A DNA stretch of 53,523 nt from JAVBMU01 sp031552185 (GCA_031552185.1 JAVBMU010000028.1:1-53523); one strand, 5' to 3'. Positions 8,187 to 15,691 are shown, counted from the first letter of the stretch. Numbers and translations: made by a program. The notes: generated from the sequence alone by a model not told the origin.

Positions 8187-8286
8187 GACCCCACCCCACA
8201 CTCGTGGTGACTGCCCGGCGACCTCCCGACAGCGTGGCGCGGTCGGGTCGCGCCCGCCACCGCCGCCGTGGTCATCCAGCCAAAGT

Positions 8287-8301
8287 TATCGATTATCGAT
8301 A
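8287..8301. promoter_or_regulatory. 15-bp palindrome, likely operator of the Cro/C1-type regulator
   Basis: TATCGATTATCGATA is a perfect palindrome around a single central base, in an AT-rich pocket between divergent permease and regulator genes. It lies 41 bp before the regulator ATG. A second inverted pair, TCCAGCCA (8275-8282) and TGGCTGGA (8321-8328), brackets it. Autoregulation by the HTH protein at 8343 is inferred. Confidence 0.55.
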
Positions 8302-8342
8302 GATTTTGTTTGAGCCTCGATGGCTGGAAGGGAGGTGATCTG

Positions 8343-8606
8343 ATGCCGATCGTCGTCGACATCGACGTCATGCTCGCCAGACGCAAGATGGCGGTGGGTA
8401 CTCTCGCCGAGCGCGTCGGCATCACGCCCGCGAACCTCGCGGTGCTCAAGAACGGACGCGCCAAGGCGGTCCGGTTCACCACGCTCGAAGCCCTCTGCGA
8501 GGTGCTCGACTGCCAGCCCGGCGACCTCCTGCGCTGGGTGCCTGACCAGAACGGCGAGAGCGAGCGGCTCATCCAGGCGGATCGCGGTTTCGATCCGAAC
8601 GTCTGA
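8343..8606 (+). CDS. Small Cro/C1-type HTH transcriptional regulator
   Basis: An 87-residue DNA-binding protein. The helix-turn-helix spans about residues 17-45 (TLAERVGITPANLAVLKNGR) and is followed by the family end ALCEVLDCQPGDLLRW, as in YozG-like regulators. It has the strongest Shine-Dalgarno sequence of the window, GGGAGGTGATC, just before ATG 8343. In other bacteria this subfamily often pairs with a small membrane protein gene; here the divergent neighbour is an amino acid permease. Confidence 0.88.
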   Translation: MPIVVDIDVMLARRKMAVGTLAERVGITPANLAVLKNGRAKAVRFTTLEALCEVLDCQPGDLLRWVPDQNGESERLIQADRGFDPNV

Positions 8607-8620
8607 TTCGCCGAGCGGCC

Positions 8621-8655
8621 GCGGGGTGAACGCTCATTCCGGCGCCTCACCCCGC
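8621..8655 (+). terminator. Hairpin after the HTH regulator gene
   Basis: A 9-bp perfect stem, GCGGGGTGA (8621-8629) with TCACCCCGC (8647-8655), starts 14 bp after the stop. Confidence 0.55.
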
Positions 8656-8711
8656 CCATGGACTGCGTCTTCAGGCTGCAGGACTTGCCTCGCGTCTCCA
8701 GGAGCCCACCC

Positions 8712-9551
8712 ATGTCCAACCCGTGCGAACTCGCGCATACCGGCGCCACCAGCGGCATGCTGCTCGCCGCCGCCGTGGCGGCGTTCGCCGTCGGAGCGAT
8801 CCTGGTGATCGCCGCCCGACGCCGCGGCCGTGCCCAAGTCCTTGCCGGAACCGCAGCCCTCGGCGCGGTCGTCGTCGGCGGGCTGGCATTCGGCGTCGCG
8901 ACGCCGACCAGCGCTGCGGCGGCCGACTGCCCGCCGGCCCAGACCGCGGGGACGGCCACCGACCCGGCCGACCCGGGCGATCCCGCCGCGCCGTCGGGGA
9001 CCCCGGCCGGCCCCGGGGCCGCCGCCCCCACGGACCCGCCGACTCCCACCCCCACCAACCCCGGCACCCCCACCGACCCGCCGACCCCGCCCGAGGCGGC
9101 GTCGTACCTGATCTCCGGTACCTACCGCAAGGACGGGATCGGGGCACTCGTCTTCACCGACCCGCCGGGGACTTATCGCGACTTCCCGACGCAGGACGGC
9201 GGCACCACCTGGTCGCTGCCCACGGTGCCGCGCGAAAGCGGACCCATGGCCGGCGTCGAGGTCACCCTCACCATGAACGGCACCACCGTCGCCACGACCA
9301 CCACGGACGGGGACGGGCGCTTTGCCTTCGGGGTGGAGGCGCCGGGCGACTACGTCGTCTCCGTCACCACGCTGCCCACCGATCACTCCGGCGACTGGAA
9401 CTACTGGATCGTGCCCGCCCATAACGGGCTCTTCTACCATGCGACGCCCTGGTCCCAGCCTGAACCGAGGTCGGTCACGGTGACGGACGGCGACGTAACC
9501 GGCATCGACTTCCTGACCACAAGTTCCTGCGACATAATGTCGGCCGAGTAG
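8712..9551 (+). CDS. Surface protein with N-terminal LAxTG-like sorting motif, two membrane helices and a C-terminal beta domain
   Basis: A 279-residue protein with unusual layout. Residues 5-10 read CELAHTG, matching the LAxTG motif of class E sortases. It is followed by a membrane helix (about 15-34) and the basic tail RRRGR, i.e. a complete sorting-signal architecture, but at the N-terminus. A second helix (about 40-62) ends in TSAAAA, then comes a Pro/Thr/Asp-rich linker (about 68-130) and a domain with repeats like MAGVEVTLTMNGTTVATTTTDGDGRFAFGVEAPGDY in short pieces, typical of SdrD-B/carboxypeptidase-regulatory-like folds. Predicted topology puts both ends outside. The ATG at 8712 has AGGAG 7 bp upstream. 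A strong terminator follows. Confidence 0.75.
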   Translation: MSNPCELAHTGATSGMLLAAAVAAFAVGAILVIAARRRGRAQVLAGTAALGAVVVGGLAFGVATPTSAAAADCPPAQTAGTATDPADPGDPAAPSGTPAGPGAAAPTDPPTPTPTNPGTPTDPPTPPEAASYLISGTYRKDGIGALVFTDPPGTYRDFPTQDGGTTWSLPTVPRESGPMAGVEVTLTMNGTTVATTTTDGDGRFAFGVEAPGDYVVSVTTLPTDHSGDWNYWIVPAHNGLFYHATPWSQPEPRSVTVTDGDVTGIDFLTTSSCDIMSAE

Positions 9552-9578
9552 CGCGATAGCACCGCGCAGGACCGCAAC

Positions 9579-9615
9579 GCGGGGCACCGACCGGATCGTC
9601 CGGTCGGTGCCCCGC
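9579..9615 (+). terminator. 17-bp perfect hairpin terminator
   Basis: The arms 9579-9595 and 9599-9615 are perfect complements around a TCG loop, 27 bp after the stop of the LAxTG-like gene. It is the most stable simple hairpin I saw in the window. Confidence 0.75.
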
Positions 9616-9712
9616 CGCGTACCCGCGGGCGTGCGGGCGAAATCTGGCCGAAACTGCGCTCAACGGGACCGCCCGCTCGTGGCGGACCGAACCGGCCCGG
9701 AAGGAGCGACCG

Positions 9713-10282
9713 ATGACCATGGCACACGCATCCCAGTCGCGCGCACCCGCCCGGTCCCGCCGGCGGTACTCCGTCGCGTTCTGGGTGGGCGTCATCACCG
9801 GGATCATCGGCGGCATCGTGAAGTTCGGCTGGGAAGTTCCATTCCCGCCCCGAACGCCCGAACGCAACGTGACCAATCCGCCGCAGGAGTTCCTGGAGAA
9901 GTTCGGTTTCTCGGATTCGTTTGTGCACCAGACCATCACGATCAACGGAAACCAGGTCCAGTGGGTCAGCATCCTGCTGCACTTCGGGTTCTCCATCGCC
10001 TTCGCGGTGCTGTACTGCCTACTTGCGGAGCGTTTCCCCCGGATCAAGTTGTGGCAGGGCGTCGCCTACGGCCTGGTGATCTGGTTCGCCTGGCACATCG
10101 TGATCCTGCCGCTGATGGGCGCCGTGCCGGCGCCCTGGGACCAGCCGTGGGGCGAGCATCTCTCGGAGATCACCGGTCATGCGGCCTGGATGTGGGTCAT
10201 CGAGCTCACCCGGCGCGACCTGCGCAACCGGATCACGCACGAGCCCGACGCCGAGGTGCCCCTGGACGCGCCGTTCCGCTGA
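9713..10282 (+). CDS. YagU family (DUF1440) inner membrane protein
   Basis: A 189-residue membrane protein. Matches to YagU include the first helix with GIIGGIVKFGWE followed by VPFPPRTPER and NPP, and later helices at about residues 83-103, 110-130 and 150-165. E. coli YagU is linked to acid resistance; a role here is not shown. The ATG at 9713 is preceded by AAGGAG. It stands alone, with a hairpin terminator upstream and repeat-rich DNA downstream. Confidence 0.8.
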   Translation: MTMAHASQSRAPARSRRRYSVAFWVGVITGIIGGIVKFGWEVPFPPRTPERNVTNPPQEFLEKFGFSDSFVHQTITINGNQVQWVSILLHFGFSIAFAVLYCLLAERFPRIKLWQGVAYGLVIWFAWHIVILPLMGAVPAPWDQPWGEHLSEITGHAAWMWVIELTRRDLRNRITHEPDAEVPLDAPFR

Positions 10283-10795
10283 GAGAGTGCGCGGAGGGTC
10301 TGGTGCGCCGGGGGCGTCGTGGTTCGTCGAGCCTGTTGTGGGTCCGGTTCGCCGCGCTGGTCGCGGACTGTCACGTGGTTCACCTGTTGGGTTGTGACTG
10401 TTCACGCGCCTGGACCGCATCCGACCGGGTCGTGTTCGACGAACTCGTCTGCCTCGCTTCGCGTGCTACGCGGCCCGGTCGGGCGGGGGTGGACGTGAGG
10501 TGGTGCGTCGCGAGTCAGTACCTGACGCGGCGAGTCAGTACCTGACTCGACGGATGAGCGCGTCCGCAAGCGGCGGCCGCAACCACGGCCCACGACGCAT
10601 CGCCTCGGGCAGCCCGGCCACCGAAGCGACCGGCGGCCGCCCACGCGGTCGCCGCCACTCCTTCGGCGTCACGGGTGCCCCACACCTGGTCACGGGGCCC
10701 CACACCTATCCGCGCGATTTCCAGGTTCGCCCGGCTCGCCCCGGAACGCGCGCGTGCGCGTCCGGCCTGCGGCCGGGCCGTGGCATCATGACCGG
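10283..10795. other. 513-bp intergenic region with repeat element, no convincing gene
   Basis: Between the yagU-like gene and the moeB-like gene. It contains the GAGTCAGTACC repeat (10488-10549) and a direct repeat of GCCCCACACCT at about 10676 and 10698. Frames crossing it are Arg-rich and have no family resemblance. No tRNA or other RNA structure was recognised. Confidence 0.6.
10488..10549 (+). repeat. Dispersed GAGTCAGTACC repeat, 10.5-kb copy
   Basis: The 36 nt at 10488-10523 match 6732-6767 with 3 differences. Two CGAGTCAGTACC units start at 10511 and 10531, exactly 20 bp apart, and the second ends in the palindrome CGAGTCAGTACCTGACTCG (10531-10549). Same 20-bp period as at 1.8 kb and 50 kb. 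Confidence 0.8.
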
Positions 10796-11593
10796 ATGCC
10801 CGCCCTGACGCCCGACCAGCGCGCCCGCTACGCCCGGCATCTGCTCCTGCCCGAGGTGGGCGACGCCGGCCAGGAGCGTCTCCTGGCCGCTTCGGTGCTC
10901 GTCGTCGGCGCGGGCGGGCTCGGCTCCCCGGCGCTGACCTACCTCGCCGCCGCCGGCGTCGGCCGGCTCACGATCGTGGACGACGACGTCGTCGACGTCT
11001 CGAATCTGCAGCGCCAGGTCCTCTACGGGACGGCCGACGTCGGGGCGCCGAAGGTCGAGCGCGCGGCCGACCGGCTGCGCGCCCTGAATCCGGACGTCAC
11101 GGTGACGACGCACCGGGTCCGGTTCACGCCGCGGACCGGACCGGACCTGCTGTCCGGGCACCACGTCGTGCTGGACTGTGCGGACAACTACGAGACCCGC
11201 TACGCCGTCTCGGACGCTTGTGCGGCGCTGGGTATTCCGGACGTCTGGGCGGCGATCGGCGCGTTCGACGGCGCGATCAGCGTCTTCTGGCGGTCGGCCG
11301 GCCCGTGCTACCGCTGCCTGCATCCGAACCCGCCGATCCCGGGAACGGTCCCGCCGGCGTCGGCCGTCGGCGTGCTGGGCGCGCTGCCGGGCACGCTCGG
11401 CGCGATGCAGGCGGTCGAGGCGATCAAGGTGCTCACGGGGGCCGGCACTGCGTTGATCGGCCGGGCGACGTACTACTCGGCTCTGGACGCGACATGGCGT
11501 ACGGTCGAGGTACACCGCAACCCACGGTGCCCGGCCTGCGGGGACACCGCACCGGCGCCCGGCGCCGACCACCCCGAGAAGGAGCCCCGATGA
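10796..11593 (+). CDS. moeB: MoeB/ThiF-type adenylyltransferase (E1-like)
   Basis: A 265-residue enzyme that adenylates the C-terminal glycine of a MoaD/ThiS-type sulfur carrier. The nucleotide-binding loop VVGAGGLGSPAL is at residues 37-48, the conserved DDDVVDVSNLQRQ follows, and the two zinc-binding CxxC pairs are present (CYRCLHPN and CPACGDT). The C-terminal rhodanese domain found in many actinobacterial MoeZ proteins is missing. Its TGA overlaps the ATG of the next gene and a moaD-like gene follows, which favours a molybdopterin role over thiamine. Confidence 0.85.
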   Translation: MPALTPDQRARYARHLLLPEVGDAGQERLLAASVLVVGAGGLGSPALTYLAAAGVGRLTIVDDDVVDVSNLQRQVLYGTADVGAPKVERAADRLRALNPDVTVTTHRVRFTPRTGPDLLSGHHVVLDCADNYETRYAVSDACAALGIPDVWAAIGAFDGAISVFWRSAGPCYRCLHPNPPIPGTVPPASAVGVLGALPGTLGAMQAVEAIKVLTGAGTALIGRATYYSALDATWRTVEVHRNPRCPACGDTAPAPGADHPEKEPR

Positions 11594-11850
11594 CCGAACC
11601 GATCAGCTTGGAACAATGGGCGACGGAACTCGCCGATGCCCTCGGTCTGCCCCCGGCTGCGGCCGAAAGCCGGCAGGTGATCCTCGACGTCACCCGCGAC
11701 GCCGCCCACGCGATCTCCCGCCCCGCGGCGCCGATCGCGGCGTTCCTGGTCGGCATCGCCGCCGGCCGCGACGGCGCGACCCCCGAGGCCATCGCGGCCG
11801 CCTGCAAGACGGCGACGGACCTGGCGCTGGCGCACGGCGGCGAGCAGTGA
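11590..11850 (+). CDS. DUF6457 domain-containing protein
   Basis: An 86-residue protein that is essentially one DUF6457 domain, with W at position 10, the LDVTRDAAHAISRPAAPIAAFLVG-like core in parts, and a final ATDLALAH helix. In other actinobacteria this domain occurs fused to the C-terminus of MobA-type molybdopterin guanylyltransferases, so a link to molybdenum cofactor is likely. Here it is free-standing and overlaps both neighbours (ATGA at 11590, TGATG at 11848-11852). Confidence 0.75.
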   Translation: MTEPISLEQWATELADALGLPPAAAESRQVILDVTRDAAHAISRPAAPIAAFLVGIAAGRDGATPEAIAAACKTATDLALAHGGEQ

Positions 11851-12089
11851 TGGTCACCGTCCGGTACTTCGCCGGCGCGCGGGCCGCGGCCGGCGTCGAC
11901 GAGGACCGGGTCGAGGCCGCGACGGTCGGCGAGGCGCTCGCCGCCGCCGCGGCCGCCCACCCGGGCGACCTCGCGCGGATCGTCGGGATCTCCTCGTTCC
12001 TGCTCGACGGCGCCGCGGTGACCAATCGCGAGGCTGCGCTCGGCCCGGACGCCCGGATCGACGTCCTGCCGCCCTTCGCCGGGGGCTGA
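11850..12089 (+). CDS. moaD: MoaD/ThiS family sulfur carrier protein
   Basis: A 79-residue ubiquitin-fold protein. It starts with VTVRYFAGARAAAG and ends with the diagnostic PPFAGG; the terminal Gly-Gly is the thiocarboxylate site that gives sulfur to molybdopterin synthase. It is the third gene of the moeB-DUF6457-moaD operon, with overlapping start and stop codons throughout. Its partner MoaE is encoded on the other strand at 13.9-14.3 kb. Confidence 0.85.
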   Translation: MVTVRYFAGARAAAGVDEDRVEAATVGEALAAAAAAHPGDLARIVGISSFLLDGAAVTNREAALGPDARIDVLPPFAGG

Positions 12090-12151
12090 GGCGGCGCACA
12101 TCCCCGTAGTCCCACATTTTCTTGAACTCGCGTCGGTCGGGTGACGTGCGC

Positions 12152-12565
12152 CTACTCGGAGCGCAGTGCCTGCACCGGCTGCCCGGTCACCTCGGCGATG
12201 AGATCGAAGTCCTTGTCGACGGCGAGGACGACGAGTCCACGCTTCTCCGCGGTCGCGGCGACGAGAAGGTCCGGGATCGACGCGGCGCGATGCATCCCGC
12301 GCTCGGCGAGCATCACCTGGACGGCAAGGGCGCGATCCTCGATCCCGGGCGTGAGGTACTCGACCGGCATCAGGGACAGCGGCGGAGTCGTCGGCGCCGT
12401 CCGGGCAAGGCGCGCGGAGATCGCGGAGAAGCCCACCTCGAGCCGGGTGACGTTCGCGATCCGGACCAAGCCCCGATCGAGCCGGCGCTCCCATTCCGCC
12501 CGTTCGAGGGCGAAGGGCAGGCGCACCAGTGCGGACTTGTCGATCAGCCAGGCGGGTTCGGCCAT
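12152..12565 (-). CDS. vapC: VapC-type PIN domain ribonuclease toxin
   Basis: A 137-residue PIN domain protein. Conserved acidic residues are visible: Asp in LIDKSAL near residue 9, Glu in RLEVGF near 43, and Asp residues in SIPDLLVAATAE and AVDKDFD near 98 and 117. Such toxins cleave RNA and are neutralised by the antitoxin encoded just upstream; six bases separate the antitoxin stop from the toxin ATG. The pair sits between moaD and moaA and interrupts the molybdenum genes. Confidence 0.88.
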   Translation of the reverse strand: MAEPAWLIDKSALVRLPFALERAEWERRLDRGLVRIANVTRLEVGFSAISARLARTAPTTPPLSLMPVEYLTPGIEDRALAVQVMLAERGMHRAASIPDLLVAATAEKRGLVVLAVDKDFDLIAEVTGQPVQALRSE

Positions 12566-12571
12566 ACTCAG

Positions 12572-12799
12572 TCAGCCCCACGCCCGCGACATCACGTCGG
12601 GGTGCGCAAGATCCGCGAACCCCTCCGCGAACCGCTGCCAGTCCTCGGCCGTCATCGCGGCGCGGGGGCCGGACACGGCCGCCTCGGTCTCGAGGTGACG
12701 GCGGAGCACCTCGGCCCGGGAAACCCCGAGCGCCGAGGCCTCCTCATCGAACCGCGCGACCGCGCGTTCGGACAGGCCACGAACCAAGACGTCCGGCAT
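12572..12799 (-). CDS. vapB: VapB-type antitoxin
   Basis: A 75-residue protein with the RHH-like N-terminus MPDVLVRGLSERAVARF and SRAEVLRRHLE, typical of FitA/VapB antitoxins. The C-terminal tail (WQRFAEGFADL) would bind the toxin. The ATG at 12799 is preferred to GTG 12814 because GGAGGTGGTGGCG precedes it. A palindrome 19 bp upstream is the probable operator. Confidence 0.82.
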   Translation of the reverse strand: MPDVLVRGLSERAVARFDEEASALGVSRAEVLRRHLETEAAVSGPRAAMTAEDWQRFAEGFADLAHPDVMSRAWG

Positions 12800-12818
12800 C
12801 GCCACCACCTCCACCAGG

Positions 12819-12834
12819 TGATATCACGATATCA
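12819..12834. promoter_or_regulatory. VapB operator palindrome
   Basis: TGATATC-AC-GATATCA is a perfect 16-bp inverted repeat starting 19 bp before the antitoxin ATG, in an AT-rich pocket of otherwise GC-rich DNA. VapBC operons are usually autorepressed at such sites (family knowledge). Confidence 0.65.
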
Positions 12835-12874
12835 GTCGCCGGCGTCGGCCTCCATCGGTCCGACGACGCGACCC

Positions 12875-13858
12875 TCACCCGCCGATGGCGGACATCGGGC
12901 GCAGAGGCTGGCGGAACCGCGGCGTGGCGATCAGGTGCCCGGCGGCCTTCGAGGCGACCGACGCGCCCAGCGCCCCCGCGATGTCGGCGTCCGAGCAGCC
13001 GGCGCGCATCATCGCGCGCAGATCCGTCTCCGAGGTCGCAAACAGGCAGTTGCGAATCTGCCCGTCGGAGGTCAGCCGGATCCGGTCGCAGGCGCCGCAG
13101 AACGGCCGGGTCACCGAGCCGATGATGCCGACCGTGGCCGGTCCGCCGTCGACCAGCCAACGCTCCGCGGGCGCGGAACCGCGCCCGGGCAACTCGGTGA
13201 GGGTGAACTGGGTGGACAGCAACTCGAGGATCTCGTCGGCCGTGACCATCTCGGCCCGGGACCAGATGTGACCGCCGTCGAGCGGCATCTGCTCGATGAA
13301 CCGCTGCTCCAGGCCCCGCTCGAGGGCGAACCGCAACAACGCCGGCGCCTCGTCCAGGTTCACGCCCCGAATCAGCACGGTGTTGATCTTCACCGGCGCG
13401 AGTCCGGCGGCGAGCGCGGCGTCGATCCCCGCGAGGGCCTGGCCGAACCGGTCCCGCCGGGCCAGCACCTTGAACCGCTCCCGGTCCAGCGTGTCGAGGG
13501 AGATGTTCACCCGGGCCAGCCCGGCGTCGGCCAACTGAAAGGCGAGGCCGGCGAGCCGAAGCCCGTTGGTGGTGACCGAGACCTCCGGCGCGGTCGGCAG
13601 CCCCGCGATGGCCCCGACCAGGTCGACGATCTCCGGGTGCAGCAGCGGCTCGCCCCCGGTGAGGCGAACCTCGTGCACGCCGAGTTCGCAGGCCACGCGC
13701 GCGACGCGGACGATCTCGTCGCGGGTCAGCAGGGTCGCGGCGGGAGCGAGCGGCACGCCCTCGGCCGGCATGCAATAGGTGCAGCGCAGCGAGCACCGGT
13801 CGGTGAGGGAGATCCGCAGATCCCGGTGCACGCGGCCGAATCCGTCCACGAGGCTCAT
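12875..13858 (-). CDS. moaA: GTP 3',8-cyclase
   Basis: A 327-residue radical-SAM enzyme for the first step of molybdenum cofactor synthesis (GTP to 3',8-cyclo-GTP). The SAM cluster motif CSLRCTYC is near residues 20-27, the C-terminal cluster has CGACDR...CLF, and the protein ends SAIGG, the Gly-Gly tail needed for activity. The ATG at 13858 overlaps the moaE stop (ATGA), so it is the last gene of a moaC/mogA-moaE-moaA operon. Confidence 0.95.
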   Translation of the reverse strand: MSLVDGFGRVHRDLRISLTDRCSLRCTYCMPAEGVPLAPAATLLTRDEIVRVARVACELGVHEVRLTGGEPLLHPEIVDLVGAIAGLPTAPEVSVTTNGLRLAGLAFQLADAGLARVNISLDTLDRERFKVLARRDRFGQALAGIDAALAAGLAPVKINTVLIRGVNLDEAPALLRFALERGLEQRFIEQMPLDGGHIWSRAEMVTADEILELLSTQFTLTELPGRGSAPAERWLVDGGPATVGIIGSVTRPFCGACDRIRLTSDGQIRNCLFATSETDLRAMMRAGCSDADIAGALGASVASKAAGHLIATPRFRQPLRPMSAIGG

Positions 13859-14277
13859 GCGCACCCTGTCCATTCCTGCGACCCGTCGGCGAAAACCTGC
13901 AACTTCCAGACGGGCAGCCGCTCCTTGACGGTGTCGACGGCGTCGGCGCAGGCGGCGAAGGCCTGCGCCCGGTGCGCCGCCGAGACGGCGACGACCAGGG
14001 CGATGTCGCCGATCGTCAGCGGCCCCACCCGGTGGGTCACCGCCAGCGCGACGGCGTCGTGCCGGTCCGCGACCTGACGCGCCACGTCGGCCACGACGTG
14101 GCCGGCGCTGGGGTGCGCCTCGTAGTCCAGCCGGGCGACGTCGCGTCCGCCGTCGTGGTTGCGCACGACGCCGGCAAAGGTGACGACGGCGCCGGCGGTC
14201 TGGCCGCCGACGAGGTCCTCGTGCTCGGCGACGTCGACCGGGACGGTCACCACGGCCGCCCGGACCACCGCGGTCAC
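13855..14277 (-). CDS. moaE: Molybdopterin synthase catalytic subunit
   Basis: A 140-residue protein that inserts dithiolene sulfur into precursor Z together with MoaD. Motifs: AVVTFAGVVRNHD, HRVGPLTIGD and KERLPVWKLQ with the catalytic lysines, and a final W-G pair. The start overlaps the end of the upstream fusion gene and its own end overlaps moaA, so the three are translationally coupled. Confidence 0.93.
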   Translation of the reverse strand: MTAVVRAAVVTVPVDVAEHEDLVGGQTAGAVVTFAGVVRNHDGGRDVARLDYEAHPSAGHVVADVARQVADRHDAVALAVTHRVGPLTIGDIALVVAVSAAHRAQAFAACADAVDTVKERLPVWKLQVFADGSQEWTGCA

Positions 14278-15494
14278 GACGACGCTCCCGGGCCGGGCGC
14301 CGCGGGTGCGGCCGGGGCGGCTTCCACCGCGGGTGCGGCCGGGGCGGCGTGATCGCCGCCGCCGATCTGGTCGAGCAGGTGGCCCAGCACCGGGCGCAGC
14401 GCGCCGATGCCCTCCCGGACCGCCGCGGGCGAGCCGGGCAACGCCACCACCACCGTCCGGTCGCAGCTCCCGACGACGGCCCGGGACAAGGCCGCGGCCG
14501 GCCGGTCCGACGCGGCGCGGATGGCGTGTTCGAGGCCGGGGATACGGCGTTCGAGAACGGGTTCGAGCGCCTCGGGGGTCAGGTCCCGGGGCCCGATTCC
14601 GGTCCCGCCGCTCGTCACCACCAGCTCGATGCCGGCTTTGACGGCGGCCCGCACGGCCGCACGCACCGCCTCGATGCCGTCGGGGACGACCTCCACCCGG
14701 CCCGTCGCCCCCAGGTCGGTCAGGAGGCGGAGTGCGACCGGGCCGGACTCATCGGCGGCAACGCCCGCGGACCGACGGTCGGACACCGTCAGGACCAGGG
14801 CCCGCCGGTTCGCCAACGGAGCGTCGGCCAGGCCGGCCGGCGGAGCGTCGGCCAGGCCGGCCGGCGGAGCTTCGGCGGGGCGCGCGTCGGCGGCGACGTG
14901 CAGGAGTCCGTCGTCGCCGAGTCGCCAGTCGCCGGAGCGCCCGCCGGTCTTCTCCACTACGCGGGCCTCGCCGATGGTCACATTGCGGTCCACCGCCTTG
15001 ACCATGTCCACGATCGCCAAGGCGGCCACCGTGACACACGTCAGCGCCTCCATCTCGATGCCGGTCCGATCCGCGGTGGCGACGCTCGCCTCGATACGCA
15101 CGCCGTCCGGCGCGGGGAGCACATCGACCGTCACGGCGCCGATCGCCACCGGGTGACACAGCGCAATGAGCGCGGGCGTCTGCTTCGCCGCCGCGATGCC
15201 GGCGAGCCGGGCAACCGCAAGAGCGTCACCTTTTGCCAATTCATTCCGCAACAGCAACTCGCGGGCCCGCGCGGACATCCGAACGGACCCGACGGCGCGG
15301 GCCCGACGGCCGGTCACCGGCTTGTGCGTGACGTCAACCATCCGCGCGGCGCCCCGCGCGTCGACGTGCGTCAGTGCGTCGATGGTGTGCTCCTTCAGAC
15401 CCCGCCGGGGCGGTGCGGTTTCAACCCGGAGTGGGCGCCGGCGAGCGCGCGCCCGAAGATGAGGATATCCCCGTCCCGACCGACTCCCCGCCAA
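14274..15494 (-). CDS. moaC: Bifunctional MoaC (cyclic pyranopterin monophosphate synthase) / MogA-type molybdopterin adenylyltransferase
   Basis: Two cofactor enzymes are fused. MoaC begins at LTHVDARGAARMVDV and contains LCHP and the KAVD-type catalytic region. After a linker with an exact 24-bp tandem repeat (14821-14868, ADAPPAGL twice) comes a MogA/MoaB domain with VLTVSDRRSAG and TSGGTGIGPRDLTPEAL. A Pro/Ala tail ends the protein. The end given is a TTG that would add about 37 Arg-rich residues with no family match. AAGGAG points instead to an ATC at 15383 that would give (M)DALTHVD, exactly where the family starts. The start is therefore unresolved. Confidence 0.85.
   Translation of the reverse strand: MAGSRSGRGYPHLRARARRRPLRVETAPPRRGLKEHTIDALTHVDARGAARMVDVTHKPVTGRRARAVGSVRMSARARELLLRNELAKGDALAVARLAGIAAAKQTPALIALCHPVAIGAVTVDVLPAPDGVRIEASVATADRTGIEMEALTCVTVAALAIVDMVKAVDRNVTIGEARVVEKTGGRSGDWRLGDDGLLHVAADARPAEAPPAGLADAPPAGLADAPLANRRALVLTVSDRRSAGVAADESGPVALRLLTDLGATGRVEVVPDGIEAVRAAVRAAVKAGIELVVTSGGTGIGPRDLTPEALEPVLERRIPGLEHAIRAASDRPAAALSRAVVGSCDRTVVVALPGSPAAVREGIGALRPVLGHLLDQIGGGDHAAPAAPAVEAAPAAPAAPGPGASS
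14821..14868. repeat. 24-bp in-frame tandem repeat in the MoaC-MogA linker
   Basis: Two identical 24-bp units (14821-14844 and 14845-14868) encode the eight-residue repeat ADAPPAGL. Being a multiple of three, copy number could change without frameshift. Confidence 0.85.
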
Positions 15495-15691
15495 GTGGCG
15501 CGGCCATTTGCGGGCCTCGGCACATACTTGCCTTAATTGTCCATTGGGGCCCGGCGAAACAAGACTTCGGCATAGACGTCCCGTCGGATCGGGACCTTGG
15601 TTGATCGATTTTTTTCAGATCATTGGCCATTCTGGGTTCAGCTCGCAGCCCACCCTGCGAGCGCCCCTTCCGTCTCGAGGAGCATTCGCCG
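15495..15691. promoter_or_regulatory. Shared divergent promoter region of molybdenum cofactor and DMSO-reductase operons
   Basis: This 197-bp gap is distinctly AT-richer than its flanks. TGATC (15602-15606) and GATCA (15618-15622) form an inverted pair around a run of seven T, and a second AT-rich spot is at 15530-15545. A redox or cofactor-responsive regulator could bind here, but no known consensus (FNR, moco riboswitch) fits convincingly. Confidence 0.35.

Noticed and set aside
10283..10545. Possible short gene after the yagU-like gene
   Set aside because: The frames are Arg-rich, have no ribosome binding site and end inside the dispersed repeat.
15601..15622. FNR/CRP-type site before the dms operon
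   Set aside because: Only TGATC/GATCA halves with 11-bp spacing are present; the FNR spacing and full half-sites are not matched.
15395..15691. Molybdenum cofactor riboswitch between moaC and dmsA
   Set aside because: I could not find the conserved helices of the Moco RNA motif by eye; a covariance search would be needed to reopen this.
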